Shown piece by piece: positions 60,010 through 64,000 of a DNA stretch of 64,000 nucleotides. The notes under the pieces were generated by a model. That model ran no database searches. It saw nothing but the letters and a program-made list of their open reading frames with translations, and had not been told where the DNA came from. The position numbers and the translations under genes were made by a program. This DNA is from Capnocytophaga sp. Its GTDB lineage: Bacteria > Bacteroidota > Bacteroidia > Flavobacteriales > Flavobacteriaceae. Location of the stretch: NCBI RefSeq assembly GCF_030532915.1, contig NZ_JAUNKD010000004.1, positions 1 through 64,000 on the forward strand, given 5' to 3'. Numbering within the stretch: position 1 is the first letter of the stretch; each line of letters begins with the position of its first letter.

Positions 60010-63000
60010 ATGAGAAATTCGCTACTTATTTTACTAATTCTGTTGGCATTTGGTTCATGCCGAAAGGAAACGACGGTTTTTAACAGTAATCCGTTGTTGT
60101 ACAAAGATTATATTTCCGGATTTACCGGTGGAACCGTTTCTGCCGAAACGAGTTTTAAAATTGCTTTCAACAAAGCGCTTTCACCCGACAAAATATCGAA
60201 AATCAACAACTTAGATTTGTTTGAAATCGCCCCGAAAGTTAAAGGGAAAGTGGTAAGTTCCAATCCGTATGAAGTGGAATTCATTCCGGAAAAACGTTTG
60301 GAACAAAATACTCAATACAAAGTTTCTTTTCATTTAAAGAAATTATTTGAGGTTTCTGACGGATTGGAAACGTTTCGTTTTTCAGTAAAAACCCTGCAAC
60401 AAGGTTATAAAATTAAGGAAGGAGATTTGCAATCTTACAATGAAAATCTGTATTTTTTAAATGCCGAATTGCTTGCCAATGATAAAATTTCGTATGAAAC
60501 AGCCAAAAAACTGATTTCAGCGCAATTAGGAAACAAAAAAGTAGCGGTAAAATTCCTTTCGCAAGGTAGTAGCAATCGTTTTTCGATTGTTTTTGACAGT
60601 CTTCCACGTGCCGAAAAGCCACAAAATCTGGAAATTAAATGGCAAAGTGGCGCCCCCGAAAGCACAACACCTTTTTCATTTGTCATCCCTGAAAGAGGCG
60701 TTTTCAAGGCGCTTGGTGTAAAAACGGAAAACACTTCAAATCAATCGTTTCGTATCAATTTCTCGGAACCGCTTGAAAAAAATCAGAATTTTAACGGTTT
60801 GGTAACGCTTTCACAAACAAGTAACGAACTGAAATACAGCGTTAATGGAAACGTACTGAATGTTTTTCGTGAAACTTCTGAGGAAGGTGAGTTTCAAGTA
60901 ACCGTTTATGAAGGAATTCGAAGCCTTTACGGAAAACGCATCAGTGAAGCGAAATCGTTCTCAGTCAATTTCTTACAGCAAAAACCTGAAATCAGGCTTG
61001 TAAAAAACGGAACGATTTTGCCAAGCTCACAAAACCTTAAAATTCATTTCCAAACCATTAATTTGCGTGCCGTAAATGCCACGGTTTATCGCATTTATGA
61101 GAATAATATTCTGCAATTTTTGCAAGAGAACAATTTAGGCACAGGGCATTCTCTGCATCGGGTTGGGAAACCTATCGCCAAAAAAGTAATTCAACTTTCA
61201 GAAAGCACGTTATCTCCTCTGAAAGAATGGAATACGTATTCACTTGATTTATCATCAGTTATATCACCCGAACCTGGGGCTATTTACCGCGTGGAGTTTT
61301 CAATGAAGAAAAACTATTCGCTTTATGCCTGTGGTTCTGAAAATGAGCCGCTTGACCTTTCATTTGAAGAAGAACCGCTTGAAAAAGAACTTGATGAAGA
61401 TGATTATTACTATTACTGGGGTGGCAGCAACAATCCTTGTGATGAAGAATATTACGGCGCACACAAAAACGTGGCAACCAATGTGTTAGGGAGTGATTTA
61501 GGCGTAATTGTCAAAAAAGGACAGAACAATCATTATACGGTTATCGTAAACAATATTTTAGACACCGAACCTGTTAGTGGAGCTACGGTTGAAGTGTTTG
61601 ATTATCAGCAACAAAAAATACAGGAAGGCAAAACAGACGGCAACGGAATTGCTAAATTTGAGATTTCGCACCGTGCTTTTTTTGCGAAGGTAAGAAAAGA
61701 CAACAGCACCACATACGTGAAAATGGACGACGGAGTGCCGCAATCGCTCAGTAATTACGACGTGGATGGGCTTCGTTTGCAAAAAGGCTTGAACGGACAT
61801 ATTTACGCCGAGCGAGGCGTATGGCGACCTGGCGACAGCATTTACGTGGGCTTCGTGCTGAATGATTTTGCTCAAAAAACGCCTGAAAACTTGCCTATAA
61901 AACTCAAATTTACAGACCCTTACGGAAAAGTAATGGCAGAACGTGTACAAAGCAGTAACCCAACACATCATTACGTTTTCGGATTAAAAACCTCGCCCGA
62001 AGCTCCCACCGGAAATTGGAATGTGAGCATTTCGGCAGGTGCGGCTAAATTCAGCAAGCAAATCAAGGTCGAAACCATAAAGCCCAACCGATTAAAAATT
62101 GAAAACAGCCTAAGCGGAAAATTAATTTCGGCACAGGGTGAAAACGCTCGTTTACAAGTACTTTGGTTACACGGTTCGCCAGCCGGAAACACGAAAGTGA
62201 ACGTAAAAGCCAAATTCTACCCGATGGAAACGGCGTTTAAAGGCTACGAGAAATATTTATTCAACAACAAAGCCTATCAATTTGAAAATCAAGAAATTTC
62301 TGTCTATGAAGGACAAACTGACAGCCAAGGAAATACCAATTTCTATTTCAAAGCCGAAGAATTACAAGCTCCCGGAATGTTACGGGTAAATTTCCTGACA
62401 CAAGCCGATGAAAGCGGAGGTGATTTCAGCACCGATGTTACAACTGCATCATTCTCACCTTATGATAGTTACGTAGGTTTACGATTGCCCGAAACCAACA
62501 AATATGATTATTATGACACCGAAAAAAATCACACTTTCCAAACGGTGGTGCTTTCCGAAAAAGGCAAACCGCTGAGTGGGAAAAATATTCAAGTTTCGGT
62601 TTACAAAGTAGGCTGGAATTGGTGGTGGGATGCTTCCAATCAAAATATTTCAACATACAGCAGTTCAAGCAGTAACGCGTTGTACACCACTAAAAACATC
62701 GAAACTGACCAAAGCGGAAAAGCCAAATTTGACATCAAAATTCCTGATGGCGATTGGGGCAGATATTTCATTTTGCTTTCCGAAGAAGATAGCGGACACA
62801 AATGCGGAACCACCGTGTATTTCGACTGGGGAGATTGGTCGGGAAAATCGCGAAACGCCTCAGGAGATGAAGCCGTTATGCTCGCCATCGGAAGTAACAA
62901 AAAAGAATACAATGTGGGCGAAAAAGCCAAAATTTCATTCCCTTCGGATAAGGGCGGACGTGCATTAATCTCTGTTGAAAACGGAAGTGACGTTATAGAA

Positions 63001-64000
63001 ACTCACTGGGTAACAGCTGATTCCGGAGAAACAACTTATGAAATTCCGATTACTGAAAGAATGACACCAAACGTTTATTTTTACGTTACGTTGTTGCAAC
63101 CGCACGCCCATTCGGCTAACGATGCTCCCATTCGTTTGTATGGCGTTTTGCCGATTTCGGTAGTGGATAAACAAACCCGTTTGGAGCCTGTTATTCAAAT
63201 GGCAGAAACATTACGTCCCGAACAAAAAACGACTATCAAAATCAGTGAAAAGAACGGAAAAACAATGACTTACTCGCTTGCTATTGTGGAAGACGGTTTG
63301 CTGAATTTAACCCGATTCAAAACCCCGAACCCTTGGAGCAAGTTTTTCTCAAAAACGGCTCTGGGCGTAAAAACTTGGGACGTGTACAACGACATTATCG
63401 GAGCTTACGGAGGCACGGTAAATCAAGCTTTTAGCATTGGTGGTGATGAAGATTTGGGCGGAGCTGACGCACAAAAAGCCAACCGATTCAAGCCGTTTGT
63501 AATTGTTAAAGGTCCGTTTGAATTGAAAAAAGGGAACACGAATGCTCACACGGTACAAATCCCGAATTATATGGGCTCGGCACGGGTTATGGTCATCGCT
63601 TCCGATGTGGCTAAAAATGCCTTTGGAAGTGCCGAGAAGAAAGACATTCCGGTTATTAGTCCATTGTCATTGCTTGGTTCGTTGCCTCGAAAAGCGGTTC
63701 CGGGTGAGAAAATCACCTTGCCGGTTACGGTTTTTGCAATGGAAAAAAATATCCGAAATGCCACCGTTTCCGTAGAAACAAATGCTCATTTTAAAGTAGT
63801 TGGTAATAAATCACAATCGTTACAATTCAGCGGAACGGGCGAAAAAATGGCGTATTTTGAACTGGAAACCACCCAACAAACAGGCATCGGAAAGGTAAAA
63901 ATCACGGCAACTTCGGGCAATGAAAAAGCAACTTACGAAGTGGAAATGGATATTTACAACCCGAATCCGGTAACGTATTTTGTTCAAAATGCGGTTCTTG
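60010..64000 (+). CDS. Alpha-2-macroglobulin-family lipoprotein (3' end outside window)
   Basis: 1330 residues visible, no stop before the window ends. The signal MRNSLLILLILLAFGSC has lipid-bearing Cys 17, followed by RKE, so the protein is probably membrane anchored, possibly surface exposed. The first 400 residues are beta-rich MG-like domains with Ig-like patterns (FKIAFNKALSPDKISKI). The macroglobulin core follows: VNNILDTEPVSGATVEVFDYQ, GLNGHIYAERGVWRPGDSIYVGFVLNDF (a hallmark of bacterial A2M-like proteins), PEAPTGNWNVSISAG and YNVGEKAKISFPSDKGGRALISVENG. Bacterial A2M proteins may trap proteases. Whether a thioester CxEQ is present cannot be seen here. Confidence 0.9.
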   Translation, partial: MRNSLLILLILLAFGSCRKETTVFNSNPLLYKDYISGFTGGTVSAETSFKIAFNKALSPDKISKINNLDLFEIAPKVKGKVVSSNPYEVEFIPEKRLEQNTQYKVSFHLKKLFEVSDGLETFRFSVKTLQQGYKIKEGDLQSYNENLYFLNAELLANDKISYETAKKLISAQLGNKKVAVKFLSQGSSNRFSIVFDSLPRAEKPQNLEIKWQSGAPESTTPFSFVIPERGVFKALGVKTENTSNQSFRINFSEPLEKNQNFNGLVTLSQTSNELKYSVNGNVLNVFRETSEEGEFQVTVYEGIRSLYGKRISEAKSFSVNFLQQKPEIRLVKNGTILPSSQNLKIHFQTINLRAVNATVYRIYENNILQFLQENNLGTGHSLHRVGKPIAKKVIQLSESTLSPLKEWNTYSLDLSSVISPEPGAIYRVEFSMKKNYSLYACGSENEPLDLSFEEEPLEKELDEDDYYYYWGGSNNPCDEEYYGAHKNVATNVLGSDLGVIVKKGQNNHYTVIVNNILDTEPVSGATVEVFDYQQQKIQEGKTDGNGIAKFEISHRAFFAKVRKDNSTTYVKMDDGVPQSLSNYDVDGLRLQKGLNGHIYAERGVWRPGDSIYVGFVLNDFAQKTPENLPIKLKFTDPYGKVMAERVQSSNPTHHYVFGLKTSPEAPTGNWNVSISAGAAKFSKQIKVETIKPNRLKIENSLSGKLISAQGENARLQVLWLHGSPAGNTKVNVKAKFYPMETAFKGYEKYLFNNKAYQFENQEISVYEGQTDSQGNTNFYFKAEELQAPGMLRVNFLTQADESGGDFSTDVTTASFSPYDSYVGLRLPETNKYDYYDTEKNHTFQTVVLSEKGKPLSGKNIQVSVYKVGWNWWWDASNQNISTYSSSSSNALYTTKNIETDQSGKAKFDIKIPDGDWGRYFILLSEEDSGHKCGTTVYFDWGDWSGKSRNASGDEAVMLAIGSNKKEYNVGEKAKISFPSDKGGRALISVENGSDVIETHWVTADSGETTYEIPITERMTPNVYFYVTLLQPHAHSANDAPIRLYGVLPISVVDKQTRLEPVIQMAETLRPEQKTTIKISEKNGKTMTYSLAIVEDGLLNLTRFKTPNPWSKFFSKTALGVKTWDVYNDIIGAYGGTVNQAFSIGGDEDLGGADAQKANRFKPFVIVKGPFELKKGNTNAHTVQIPNYMGSARVMVIASDVAKNAFGSAEKKDIPVISPLSLLGSLPRKAVPGEKITLPVTVFAMEKNIRNATVSVETNAHFKVVGNKSQSLQFSGTGEKMAYFELETTQQTGIGKVKITATSGNEKATYEVEMDIYNPNPVTYFVQNAVL

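Overview
The window comes from a member of the Bacteroidota, most likely a Flavobacteriia genome close to Capnocytophaga. The evidence is low GC, promoters with the Bacteroidota -7 box TAnnTTTG (often TACCTTTG) about 19-20 bp after a TTG-type -33 box, and flavobacterial marker genes: an IPExxxVDY-type protein, BshC for bacillithiol, an MNxL-type PruA, and a DksA-like protein without a zinc finger. Several lipoproteins carry acidic residues just after the lipid-bearing cysteine, like the lipoprotein export signal known from Capnocytophaga canimorsus. The genus is an inference. I found no rRNA, tRNA, insertion sequence, prophage or CRISPR array. Both edges cut genes: an outer-membrane barrel gene on the left and an alpha-2-macroglobulin-like lipoprotein on the right.

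Layout. 1-8.6 kb: barrel end, an NhaC-family antiporter, then a + strand run of coaX, an OMP, a TPR protein, lptC and a small membrane protein, followed by an IPExxxVDY-type gene overlapping pyk. 8.6-19 kb: DUF2059 protein, miaB, a serine hydrolase, thyA, pruA, feoAB and bshC. 19-24.5 kb is an accessory-looking stretch: a 711-residue TPR-SUKH-SUFU fusion (immunity-type domains), an orphan exported protein, and a tightly coupled pair made of a lipoprotein with an NlpC/P60-like (papain-fold) C-terminus and a small lipoprotein. 24.6-31.6 kb: a POT peptide transporter with a large insertion, rmlA, an SDR, dprA and an M20 dipeptidase. 31.8-43 kb: PlsC, a DoxX-like protein, a PhoR/PhoB-type two-component pair, a roadblock-like protein, an outer-membrane barrel plus TPR operon, OmpA and kbl. 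43-54.7 kb: a membrane protein, holB, copA, a Xaa-Pro aminopeptidase, serS and ileS. 54.7-64 kb: GNAT, a coiled-coil protein, a YwqK/MORN protein, a DksA-like protein, exoA, pdxJ and the A2M-like lipoprotein.

The most unusual content lies between genes. Four intergenic stretches (664-789, 19044-19127, 55214-55570, 58803-59033) are built from degenerate units repeated every 21 bp. The two largest hold phase over 357 and about 210 bp without an indel in my hand alignment, alternating A-runs and T-runs as imperfect dyads. 21 bp is two turns of B-DNA, so these look like phased or curved DNA or arrays of protein sites. In one reading frame they give degenerate heptapeptides with stops, so they do not look like functional coding sequence. 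Two of them adjoin copies of a dispersed palindrome (CTTTGGCAAAGTT and its complement), and three lie just upstream of a recognisable promoter. A second dispersed element of about 110 bp occurs at 24518 and 47600 and carries a long hairpin with a compensatory base-pair change.
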